A DNA stretch of 13,188 nt from an uncultured Flavobacteriales bacterium (GTDB lineage Bacteria; Bacteroidota; Bacteroidia; Flavobacteriales_D; SKUL01): positions 1 through 13,188 of the forward strand of contig CALDPJ010000079.1 in assembly GCA_937911795.1 (NCBI GenBank). Reading direction: 5' to 3'. Below are positions 1 to 7,136 of the stretch, piece by piece. Under the pieces are notes generated by a model. The model was not told where the DNA came from. It did no database searches and saw only the letters and a program-made list of their open reading frames with translations. How positions within the stretch are numbered: the first letter of the stretch is position 1; every line of letters starts with the position of its first letter. Position numbers and translations under genes: made by a program.

Positions 1-2
1 AG

Positions 3-2813
3 TTGCTGAAGGGCTATGCAGATGTAGATTATCAGAACTATCAACCGGTCGTTACGTTCGTCAACGGCGAATACTGGGGAATAATGAATCTCCGGGAGCG
101 CCTCGACGACAATTATATTCTGCACCGCTACGGTTACGAGCGCCACGAAATCGACATGCTCGTCGATAAATTTTCGACGGTGTACGGAAGTAGTTCTCAC
201 TATCTGAATCTGCGCGCGTTCTGGGAAAACAATGATCTCGGCGAACCGGAGAACTACGAATATGTGAAAACCCAAATGGACGTTGTGGATTTCAGGGACT
301 ACCACGTTCTTCAGATTTATTGCATGAACATCGATCAGCCGGGGAAAAACGTGCGGTTCTGGCGACCGAAAAAGCCCGGAGGAAAATGGCGCTGGTTGCT
401 GCTCGATATGGATGACTCATTTTCGTACGCCGATCATTGTGAGTATGACCGAAACGGTCTGGTGTTTTGCAGCGGTCTGGATTCCATCAGCGCCACTTCT
501 GTCAATCCAAAATCAGACTGGCCCGATTGGGCGCCCAACAGCCCTGCCCGAACGCTGCCACTGCGCGCCTTGTTGGGGAGTGAAGAATTTCGAAACGATT
601 TCATTCTGCGCTTCGCAGATTTGCTGAATACCGCCTTTCTACCTGAACGACTCAACGAAATTCTGGATGAGGCAGACGAACGAATTGCACCGTATATGCA
701 GGAGCACTACGAGCGGTGGCACCGGCCCGAACCTGGGGTAAGAACCGAACACGTGGATCGCATGCGCAACTTTGCAAACCTTCGCAAAGCAGTGATGGAA
801 GAGGATATCGTTAACTTTTTTGAGTTGTCCGGGAGCTATGACCTTACGGTGAACGTTCAACCTTCGGGTGCCGGCCATATTAAAGTAAACAGCATTCTCA
901 TTCATCCGGATTCGGTGTTTTTGTTGAATGATGAGGTATATCCGTGGACGGGGAAATATTATTCAGGAGTAGAACTACCCATCGCTGCAAAAGCGGCACC
1001 GGGTTATGTTTTCTCGCACTGGTTAGAAACCGGTGGTACCAATGACACCCTTTTCATTAATCCTGGTGAAGATGTGATGCATACAGCAGTGTTCGAACCT
1101 GTTCCCGTTGCAGAACCAATCCATTTCTGGAGTTTCAATTCTGCCGGTGAAATGACCGCTCCGTATTTTACTGTTGGGGGAGGAGGGCTGGATGTTCTTG
1201 CTGAAGAACTTATCATTCAAAATTCCGGTAGTGGTTTTTCGGGTGAGAATGCCCGATTCGGTGTGGCGTCCGGATCTCAGTTGGTGGTTGATCAGGCGGC
1301 CGGAACAACGCTCATCCTTGAGGTGCCAACAGAAGGTTTTCACTCTCCTGTTTTGAGCTACGAAGCGCGCAGTACCACTGCCGGTGCAGGAATTCACCGG
1401 GTGTTTTTCTCTACCGACGGAGTGACGTTTACATTGATGGACAGCTTGATAATCTACGATGATTCACCGCTTGTTTATTCGGTTGATTTTTCGGCAATTG
1501 CCGGAGTTACCAACAACCCTGTTTTCCGGATAAAAATAGAACTCGTTAAAGGTGAAGGCGGATTAATCGGAGACAACATCTTCGATAATATTGCGGTAGA
1601 TGCAATTCCAATGGCTGACGAAAATCTTCCTCCGGGAATGGAAGGTCCGCTTCACCGGCTGGAACTGATTGCCGGAGATGCTCCGCAGGTTATTGACCTG
1701 AATGAATTGTTTACAGATCCTGATGGAGATCCGGTTGAATTTCAACTTTCGGATGTGGAAGGTGGGGCGTTTTCTGTGAATTTATCTCAGACTGATTTAT
1801 CGGTAACTGCGGAAGAAACGGGCGCGGGTCGTTTTGTTCTCTCGGTGTCTGACGGAATTCATCAACCTTTGCTGTTGGCGGTCGACGTGCTCGTGTATCC
1901 GGCGCCAGCGCAAATTACGCTGATCAATGGTTTCGAATTCGGCGCCTGGACCGAAGATCAGCCTGCGGGAAGTTTTCCGGCAAACATGATTTTTTTGCAG
2001 GGCTCGACAGCTGATCCGACCATCAATACTCCGTTGCGATATGCCTATCACATTCCTGCCGATGATTATAATTTCGAAGACATAACGACCATTGGATTTC
2101 CTTACAACAATACAACCGGCACGCGCATCAATGGTCTGGAAGAATCTGGCGTTTCATTCGTCAATACCGGCAAACAGCGGGATGTAGGAGGAGCTGTAGT
2201 TGCTGTGAATACCATGGGGGTCGATGTTCCGATTTACCTTGAGTGGACAGCAGGAACGATGGTGCCACACAGCAGAAAGTACAATATCCGCGTTCAGTAC
2301 CGGTTCAATATCAATGATGATTTTGAGGATTTGATGGTGAACGACCAGCCGGTTGAATACTTGTGGAATCCGGTAGGAAATCAGCAACTCCATTTCGACC
2401 CCGTCGCGTTGCCAGAGAGCTTTCAGAACCGGCCGTATATTCAGTTCTTGTGGAAATATTATCACACTGGTGAGCAGGTGTTGGCAGGTTCAGGAAAGCG
2501 GGCGGTTTTGCGGCTGGATGATATTGCAATTGGTACCGCAGAATTTGTTACCACTATTCACGAGGCAGAAAATTCGATGCTTTCGGTGTACCCAAATCCG
2601 GTATCAGCGTTTCTTACCGTCGAAAATTTTTATGACGAAGTATTATCCGGAGCAGTTTTTTCTCTGAGCGGCAAAAACCTCATGGATCTCAGTAATATAC
2701 AGAATAGATATACTTTGGATCTCTCTGCCCTCTCTCCGGGGATGTACACGCTTGAGTTGTTCAGTGAAAACGGTTCGATCAGGGAGCGAAAGAAAATTAT
2801 TGTAATCCGCTAA
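3..2813 (+). CDS. CotH kinase family protein with T9SS type A sorting domain (5'-partial)
   Basis: The reading frame is open from the left edge to a TAA at 2811-2813 with no convincing start, so this is the C-terminal 936 residues of a longer protein. Residues 1 to about 275 are the C-terminal part of a CotH-like kinase domain: NGEYWGIMNLRER at 21-33, NIDQPGKN at 109-116 and WRWLLLDMDDSF at 129-140. By family analogy D111 and D135/D137 are the likely catalytic and metal-binding acids. A divergent InlB B-repeat-like module follows at about 279-366 (VNVQPSGAGHI, then GYVFSHW). Next come a beta-sandwich segment to about 540, a cadherin/Ig-like module at about 545-650 (LFTDPDGDPVEF), a second beta-rich region, and a T9SS type A tail at 859-936 (YPNP at 863-866, LSPGMYTLEL near the end). 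The tail predicts export across the outer membrane by T9SS and surface anchoring or release. CotH proteins are atypical protein kinases known from Bacillus spore coats; the substrate here is unknown. The family call is firm and the activity is inferred. Confidence 0.9.
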   Translation: MLKGYADVDYQNYQPVVTFVNGEYWGIMNLRERLDDNYILHRYGYERHEIDMLVDKFSTVYGSSSHYLNLRAFWENNDLGEPENYEYVKTQMDVVDFRDYHVLQIYCMNIDQPGKNVRFWRPKKPGGKWRWLLLDMDDSFSYADHCEYDRNGLVFCSGLDSISATSVNPKSDWPDWAPNSPARTLPLRALLGSEEFRNDFILRFADLLNTAFLPERLNEILDEADERIAPYMQEHYERWHRPEPGVRTEHVDRMRNFANLRKAVMEEDIVNFFELSGSYDLTVNVQPSGAGHIKVNSILIHPDSVFLLNDEVYPWTGKYYSGVELPIAAKAAPGYVFSHWLETGGTNDTLFINPGEDVMHTAVFEPVPVAEPIHFWSFNSAGEMTAPYFTVGGGGLDVLAEELIIQNSGSGFSGENARFGVASGSQLVVDQAAGTTLILEVPTEGFHSPVLSYEARSTTAGAGIHRVFFSTDGVTFTLMDSLIIYDDSPLVYSVDFSAIAGVTNNPVFRIKIELVKGEGGLIGDNIFDNIAVDAIPMADENLPPGMEGPLHRLELIAGDAPQVIDLNELFTDPDGDPVEFQLSDVEGGAFSVNLSQTDLSVTAEETGAGRFVLSVSDGIHQPLLLAVDVLVYPAPAQITLINGFEFGAWTEDQPAGSFPANMIFLQGSTADPTINTPLRYAYHIPADDYNFEDITTIGFPYNNTTGTRINGLEESGVSFVNTGKQRDVGGAVVAVNTMGVDVPIYLEWTAGTMVPHSRKYNIRVQYRFNINDDFEDLMVNDQPVEYLWNPVGNQQLHFDPVALPESFQNRPYIQFLWKYYHTGEQVLAGSGKRAVLRLDDIAIGTAEFVTTIHEAENSMLSVYPNPVSAFLTVENFYDEVLSGAVFSLSGKNLMDLSNIQNRYTLDLSALSPGMYTLELFSENGSIRERKKIIVIR

Positions 2814-2818
2814 GTCGG

Positions 2819-3835
2819 TCAGATAACATTCACTTCGCGTTCCAGTTCTACCCCGAACCTGCTTTTTACCGATTGCAGTACTTGTTCCGACAAATCGTAA
2901 ATTTCTTCTCCGGTGGCTCCGCCGTAATTCACCAGGACCAATGCCTGGCGCTCGTGCATTCCACAATTCCCGATGCGTTTGCCTTTCCATCCGCATTGTT
3001 CAATCATCCAACCAGCAGCGAGTTTATGCATCCCTTCTGCAGCCGGATAATGCGGAATGTCGGGATGTGTGCTGATAATGTCCTGAAATTCGGATTCTGA
3101 GATGGTCGGATTTTTGAAAAAACTTCCGGCGTTGCCGAGCACCCTCGGATCCGGCAATTTCGACTGGCGAATATTTATAACTGCGCGACTTACTGAATCC
3201 AGACTGATTTCAGATATACCCATCCGTTCCAGTTCCTGCTCAATGGCGCCGTAGCTCGTATTGAAATCAGGATATTTTTTGAGCCGATACTGTACACTTA
3301 CGATAGCGAATTGATTTTTGAGTGATCGCTTGAAAACACTTTCCCGATATCCAAATTCACAATCTGCTATATTGAACTCCTGAATTTCTCCTGTGATGAG
3401 ATTTACCGCCTTCAATGAATGGAAGCTGTCTTTGATCTCTACTCCGTACGCACCAATGTTCTGCATGGGGCTGGCTCCAACATTTCCGGGGATCAGGGAA
3501 AGATTTTCGAGTCCACCCAGGTTTTGGTCAATCGTCCAGCGCACGAAAGTATGCCAGTTTTCACCTGCGCCGGCTTCTACCAACGCGTACCGGTCGTTTT
3601 CTGAAATTATTTTCTTTCCGGTCAGGTCAATTTTAATAACCAGTGCATCCAGAGGTCGCGTAAAGAGTAAATTGCTTCCACCACCCAGAATCAGACGGTT
3701 TTCATTTTGAAGTTTCGGGTCGTGCAGCACCGTTTGCAGGTCGTCGATACGCTGCACCCGCACCATCATTTTAGCAGTGGTGTCAATCCCGAAGGTGTTG
3801 AAATCTCTGAGCGAAATTTGATGATACATTTCCAT
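2819..3835 (-). CDS. murB: UDP-N-acetylmuramate dehydrogenase (UDP-N-acetylenolpyruvoylglucosamine reductase)
   Basis: MurB is the cytoplasmic FAD enzyme that uses NADPH to reduce UDP-GlcNAc-enolpyruvate to UDP-MurNAc, the second committed step of peptidoglycan precursor synthesis. From the ATG at 3835 the product has 338 residues, close to E. coli MurB (342). FAD-binding motifs are GGGSNLLF (51-58) and IPGNVGASPMQNIGAYG (115-131). The catalytic set is present: R164 in GYRES, S238 in GNAGSFFKNP, and E334 in the C-terminal LEREV, matching E. coli R159, S229 and E325. The frame stays open to an ATG at 3970, but that extension would overlap the divergent gene starting at 3942, encodes no MurB sequence, and lies upstream of a good promoter at 3842-3871. 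The start is therefore 3835, or 3829, which lies two codons downstream (336 residues). The stop is 5 bp from the convergent CotH gene. Length and residues indicate a type I (E. coli-like) MurB. Confidence 0.96.
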   Translation of the reverse strand: MEMYHQISLRDFNTFGIDTTAKMMVRVQRIDDLQTVLHDPKLQNENRLILGGGSNLLFTRPLDALVIKIDLTGKKIISENDRYALVEAGAGENWHTFVRWTIDQNLGGLENLSLIPGNVGASPMQNIGAYGVEIKDSFHSLKAVNLITGEIQEFNIADCEFGYRESVFKRSLKNQFAIVSVQYRLKKYPDFNTSYGAIEQELERMGISEISLDSVSRAVINIRQSKLPDPRVLGNAGSFFKNPTISESEFQDIISTHPDIPHYPAAEGMHKLAAGWMIEQCGWKGKRIGNCGMHERQALVLVNYGGATGEEIYDLSEQVLQSVKSRFGVELEREVNVI

Positions 3836-3841
3836 AACGGG

Positions 3842-3871
3842 CAAAATTAGCCGACGTTTGAGTGTGACAAA
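3842..3871 (-). promoter_or_regulatory. Bacteroidota-type promoter for murB
   Basis: Read on the minus strand, TTTG (3871-3868) is followed after 18 nt by TAATTTTG (3849-3842). This matches the Bacteroidota sigma-ABfr consensus TTTG-N(17-23)-TAnnTTTG at every defined base. Transcription would be expected to begin a few bases after the -7 box, near 3836-3838, essentially at the murB ATG. That supports the short start and suggests a leaderless or nearly leaderless mRNA. Confidence 0.6.
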
Positions 3872-3927
3872 CTCCGCTCGGATCAATCTTATCAACAACC
3901 GGATACAACAAAAATCAAAAGGCGCTG

Positions 3928-3935
3928 TATCTTCG
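3928..3935 (+). promoter_or_regulatory. Probable -7 promoter element for the glycosyltransferase pair
   Basis: TATCTTCG matches TAnnTTTG at all but one defined base and lies 6 nt before the ATG at 3942. No TTG/TTTG is visible at -33 spacing, so the match is half-complete. If used, transcription would start at about the start codon, as at murB on the other strand. Confidence 0.35.
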
Positions 3936-3941
3936 TAGCCG

Positions 3942-5054
3942 ATGAAAAGGGTAATTATATCGGTAACCAACGATTTATCAACAGATCAACGGGTTGATAA
4001 AGTAGCACGGTCGCTGCAGAAACTTGGTTACCGGGTATTGCTGGTCGGGAGATTGTTGCCGGACAGTGCTCGGCTCAAAAGAGAATATCCGTGTCACCGG
4101 ATGAAGTTGTGGTTTCGGAAAGGACCTTTGTTTTATGCGGAGTATAATTTGCGCCTGTTCTTTTTGCTGAATGCCGCGAAAGGAGATATTTTTTTGGCGA
4201 ATGATCTCGATACTTTGCTGGCCAATTATCTGGCCTCGAAGCTGAAGTCAAAACCACTGGTTTATGATAGCCATGAATACTATACCGAAGTTCCGGAGCT
4301 GAAGGGTAGGAAACATGTGCAGCGATTCTGGCTGCGCATTGAAAGATGGATTTTCCCGAAACTGAAATATGTGTATACCGTCAACCATTCGATTGCCAGA
4401 ATTTATGAGGATTTGTATAACGTTCCGGTGAAGGTAGTGCGAAATCTTCCGGAGTCACAGGAGGTAAATCATATTCTCTGCCGCGAAGAACTCGGGATTC
4501 CGACCGATAAATTTGTGGTTATTCTACAGGGAGCCGGAATAAATGTGGATCGTGGAGGTGAGGAGTTGATAGAAGCGATGGTGCATCTTCCGGAATGTTT
4601 TCTTGTGATTGTAGGAAGCGGAGATGTGGTTGAGCAGTTGAAAACCCAGTCGCGAATGCTTAAAATTTCGGGTCGGGTACTTTTCCGCCCGAAGATGCCG
4701 TATGAAGAAATGATGCAATACACGCTGTGTGCAGATTTGGGCGTAACACTGGATAAAGACACCAACCTGAATTATCGTTTCAGCCTCCCCAATAAAATAT
4801 TCGATTACATGAAAGCCGGGATTCCGGTATTGTCGAGCAACCTTCCGGAGTTGCGAAACATCATTGATGAGTATCAAATTGGTACCATTGTGCATTCTCA
4901 CAATCCTGAAGAAATCGCGAAAGCCATCGAAGCGATAAGATTGAACCCCGAACAAAAAAAGCAGTGGGCAGAAAATACTAAGTTTGCAAAATCATCGCTC
5001 AACTGGGAAAACCAGGAAGCGGTGCTCGCTGCAATTTTCAGGAATATTGGTTGA
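3942..5054 (+). CDS. GT-B fold glycosyltransferase (GT4-like)
   Basis: This is a 370-residue cytosolic or membrane-associated glycosyltransferase expected to move a sugar from a nucleotide-activated donor onto a lipid- or glycan-linked acceptor; donor and acceptor cannot be read from sequence. The N-terminal acceptor-side Rossmann domain carries DLSTDQRVDKVA (11-22), ANDLDTL (86-92) and YDSHEYYTEVPEL (108-120), typical of Bacteroidota GT4-like enzymes. The C-terminal donor domain begins with VVILQGAG (192-199), continues with LVIVGSGD (221-228), and carries SLPNKIFDYMKAGIPVLSS (281-299). That last block occupies the place of the GT4 EX7E nucleotide-sugar site, here as N-K-x-F-D-Y rather than the classic two glutamates. 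No transmembrane helix is evident. The ATG at 3942 is divergent from murB (106 bp apart) and is the first in-frame start before the conserved block. The stop overlaps the next GT gene by 8 nt, which indicates an operon. Confidence 0.88.
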   Translation: MKRVIISVTNDLSTDQRVDKVARSLQKLGYRVLLVGRLLPDSARLKREYPCHRMKLWFRKGPLFYAEYNLRLFFLLNAAKGDIFLANDLDTLLANYLASKLKSKPLVYDSHEYYTEVPELKGRKHVQRFWLRIERWIFPKLKYVYTVNHSIARIYEDLYNVPVKVVRNLPESQEVNHILCREELGIPTDKFVVILQGAGINVDRGGEELIEAMVHLPECFLVIVGSGDVVEQLKTQSRMLKISGRVLFRPKMPYEEMMQYTLCADLGVTLDKDTNLNYRFSLPNKIFDYMKAGIPVLSSNLPELRNIIDEYQIGTIVHSHNPEEIAKAIEAIRLNPEQKKQWAENTKFAKSSLNWENQEAVLAAIFRNIG

Positions 5055-6165
5055 AACGCATCTTCATATTGTCTCTTTCGACGTGCCACATCCCCCGGAT
5101 TACGGTGGTGTAATTGATGTCTTCTATAAGTTGAAAGCATTGCACGAAGCGGGTGTTAAAATTCATCTTCATTGTTTTGATTACGGCCGTGGACGCAAGG
5201 AGATTCTGACTCAGTTCTGCGAAAAAGTATACTATTACAAGCGCAACACGAGTAAAACGCTGCTGTTTCATAAATTGCCATTCATCGTCGTTTCCCGGCG
5301 TAGTCAGGCATTGTTGAACCGGCTGCTGAAAGACGATCATCCGATTTTATTTGAAGGACTGCATTCCTGCTATTACCTCGATCATCCGAAATTAAAGAAA
5401 CGGGTGAAGCTGGTGCGGACCCACAACGTAGAGCATGAGTATTACATGGCGTTGGCAAGGGTAGAGAGCAATGCTTTTAAAAAGGCTTACTTCTCACGGG
5501 AAACGCTGAAATTAAGGACGTTTGAAAGTATTTTGAAGCATGCGTCCGCTATTCTCGCCATATCACCGAACGATGAGAAGCATTTCAACAGGCATTATGA
5601 AAATGCGCATTACATCCCCGCATTTCATTCCGAAGGTGCAGGAACTTTTATTGAAGAGAAAGAGCGGGTGGCATTTTACCACGGAAATCTGGCGGTAGGC
5701 GAAAATGACAGAGCTGCTTTGTGGTTGACGGAGGAAGTTTTTTCTGAGAGCAAATACGCATTGGTGATTGCCGGAAACAATCCTTCGATGGAATTGCGCC
5801 GCGCAGTAAATGAGCGGCCAAATGTCACCCTGATGGAGAATGTGACTACCGACAACATCCGAAAATTGGTACAGAAATCATGGATCAATATCTTGCCCAC
5901 GTTTCAGAATACCGGTATTAAATTAAAGCTTCTGTTCGCATTGTATAATGGCGGCTATTGCCTTGTGAATTCTACGATGGTAGAGGAAACCGGACTGGAG
6001 GAATTTTGTGTGGTGAAAAACGAACCAGACGAGATGGTAAACGCCATGGAAGCGTTGATGCGGCTGCCGTTTAGCAGAGAAGAATTCAAAGCGAGAGTTT
6101 CGCAGCTCGATCGGGTTTTCAGTACCGAAACCAACGCGCAGAAAATTATTGATTTATTGGAATAG
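5047..6165 (+). CDS. Second GT-B glycosyltransferase, overlapping the first
   Basis: A probable glycosyltransferase of 372 residues. The conserved protein begins at HLHIVSFDVPHPPDYGG, so the likely start is TTG at 5047, which overlaps the upstream stop by 8 nt (TTGGTTGA). An upstream ATG at 4984 would add 21 basic residues unlike the family and would overlap the previous gene by 71 nt. AGGA at 5040-5043 is a close but short-spaced ribosome-binding candidate. Seen in the sequence: a glycine-rich N-terminal loop PDYGGVID (17-24), RTHNVEHEYY (124-133) as in many Bacteroidota sugar transferases, a donor-domain opening AFYHGNLAVGEN (209-220), LVIAGNNP (239-246), and the donor-site block TGIKLKLLFALYNGG (289-303). 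It is probably made together with the upstream GT and works on the same glycan. The substrate is unknown. A larger polysaccharide cluster is not visible, because flanking genes serve other functions. Confidence 0.85.
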   Translation: MVETHLHIVSFDVPHPPDYGGVIDVFYKLKALHEAGVKIHLHCFDYGRGRKEILTQFCEKVYYYKRNTSKTLLFHKLPFIVVSRRSQALLNRLLKDDHPILFEGLHSCYYLDHPKLKKRVKLVRTHNVEHEYYMALARVESNAFKKAYFSRETLKLRTFESILKHASAILAISPNDEKHFNRHYENAHYIPAFHSEGAGTFIEEKERVAFYHGNLAVGENDRAALWLTEEVFSESKYALVIAGNNPSMELRRAVNERPNVTLMENVTTDNIRKLVQKSWINILPTFQNTGIKLKLLFALYNGGYCLVNSTMVEETGLEEFCVVKNEPDEMVNAMEALMRLPFSREEFKARVSQLDRVFSTETNAQKIIDLLE

Positions 6166-6203
6166 TAGTCAAAGCCTACTCCGAAGTTAAATGTTGCAGG
6201 AAT

Positions 6204-6218
6204 TTAGCTTTCAGCTAA
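6204..6218. terminator. Small hairpin between convergent genes
   Basis: TTAGCT-TTC-AGCTAA forms a perfect 6-bp stem with a 3-nt loop between the second GT gene and the ABC gene, overlapping the ABC stop codon. It is AU-rich and has no proper U-tract on either strand, so as an intrinsic terminator it is weak. No better candidate exists in the 49-bp gap. Confidence 0.25.
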
Positions 6219-6949
6219 TTATTGAGATCGGCGTCAGAATTCTGAGCCTCTGCTAATTTGCTCGCACCTTCCGGTTGTTGATCCACCAGTCTTCCTTCTT
6301 CACAAATAATTACACGCGATGAGAATTTTTTCATGTACTGGTAGTCGTGCGTCGCCATCAGAATGGCTCGGCCACTGTTGCTGATATCGAACAACAGATT
6401 CAGAATATCCTCTGTAGTTGCCGGATCAAGATTTCCCGTCGGCTCATCGGCCAGAATCAAATCCGGATCATTGAGCAAAGCCCTCGCAATTGCGACCCGC
6501 TGCTGTTCTCCGCCCGAAAGCTGATGCGGCATTTTAAATCCTTTCGTGGCCAACCCAACTTTTTCCAGCACCTGTTCCATGCGGGTGTTCATTTCGCTTT
6601 TGTTTTTCCAGCCGGTGGCTCTTAGGACAAACAATAAATTATCAATCACCGAACGATCCATCAACAATTCAAAATCCTGAAAAACGATGCCCAGCTTTCG
6701 TCTCAGTTGATGCACTTTACTCCGCTTCAGTTTACTGAGATCAAAATCCACCACACGTCCACTGCCTTCCGTCAAAGGCAATTCACCGTATAACGTCTTC
6801 AGCAAACTGCTTTTTCCGCTTCCGGTTTTTCCGATGAGGTAAACAAATTCACCCGCGCGGATGTCCAGATTCACATCGGTCAGCACCAGGCTATCATGCT
6901 GAAAAATGCGGACATCAGAGAGGTGAACGATGGGTTCGGTGGAAGGCAT
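6215..6949 (-). CDS. ftsE: FtsE-like ABC transporter ATP-binding protein
   Basis: A 244-residue soluble ABC ATPase with all motifs intact: Walker A GKTGSGKSS (40-48), Q-loop Q91 in VFQDFELL, signature LSGGEQQR (144-151), Walker B LILADEP (164-170) followed by TGNLD, and H-loop H201 in MATHD. The FQDFELL and DEPTGNLDP wording and the overall length are those of FtsE, the ATPase that pairs with the membrane protein FtsX to control peptidoglycan hydrolases at division. Close relatives such as LolD share most of these motifs, so the symbol is a best guess. The last 25 residues form a polar tail. No FtsX or other permease lies next to it; the neighbours are a convergent GT gene and a divergent TPR gene. 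ATG 6949 is preceded on its strand by an A-rich leader without a Shine-Dalgarno, usual in Bacteroidota. Confidence 0.85.
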   Translation of the reverse strand: MPSTEPIVHLSDVRIFQHDSLVLTDVNLDIRAGEFVYLIGKTGSGKSSLLKTLYGELPLTEGSGRVVDFDLSKLKRSKVHQLRRKLGIVFQDFELLMDRSVIDNLLFVLRATGWKNKSEMNTRMEQVLEKVGLATKGFKMPHQLSGGEQQRVAIARALLNDPDLILADEPTGNLDPATTEDILNLLFDISNSGRAILMATHDYQYMKKFSSRVIICEEGRLVDQQPEGASKLAEAQNSDADLNN

Positions 6950-6981
6950 GTGAGCGGTTTTTTTAGGTTTTAAAATTTCCT

Positions 6982-6989
6982 CAAAGTTG
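6982..6989 (-). promoter_or_regulatory. Possible -7 element for the ftsE-like gene
   Basis: CAACTTTG on the minus strand differs from TAnnTTTG only at the first base. An ATTG lies 16 nt further upstream, slightly short of the usual spacing. Transcription would start about 28 nt before the ATG at 6949. This is a weak match. Confidence 0.3.
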
Positions 6990-7002
6990 AACAGCCTGAA
7001 GC

Positions 7003-7013
7003 GGCCAATGGCC
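7003..7013. repeat. Short palindrome in the divergent intergenic region
   Basis: GGCCA-A-TGGCC is a perfect 5-bp inverted repeat around a single A, lying between the divergent ftsE-like and TPR genes. It could be an operator half or chance; nothing else in the sequence decides. Confidence 0.25.
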
Positions 7014-7087
7014 TAAAACTACTGAAATAATTTTAACAGTGACGCGTTGATAATTCACGTCATTTTAAAATCCCATGCCCATGGTAC

Positions 7088-7136
7088 TTCTGTACATTTA
7101 ACAATTATAATTCGCACTCAAGTCGCATGTACAGAA
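7088..7136 (+). promoter_or_regulatory. 10-bp perfect inverted repeat covering the TPR start codon
   Basis: TTCTGTACAT at 7088-7097 is the exact reverse complement of ATGTACAGAA at 7127-7136, whose first three bases are the start codon. In RNA this would be a 10-bp stem with a 29-nt loop that hides the AUG. In DNA it is two TGTACA palindromes 37 bp apart. A weak -7-like TACATTTA (7093-7100) overlaps the first arm; if that is the promoter, the left arm would not be transcribed and the repeat would act only as DNA. Confidence 0.4.

Noticed and set aside
3..5. TTG at 3-5 as a true start codon of the CotH gene
   Set aside because: The protein begins in the middle of the kinase domain there, so the frame must continue left of the window.
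1023..1397. 124-codon minus-strand open frame inside the CotH gene
   Set aside because: It is antisense to a coherent beta-sandwich coding region and has no domain of its own.
3836..3970. 45-residue N-terminal extension of MurB from ATG 3970
   Set aside because: It would overlap the divergent GT gene, contains no MurB-like sequence, and is upstream of a full promoter match at 3842-3871.
4984..5046. ATG 4984 as start of the second glycosyltransferase
   Set aside because: It adds 21 non-family residues inside the preceding gene; TTG 5047 gives the usual short overlap and the expected N-terminus.
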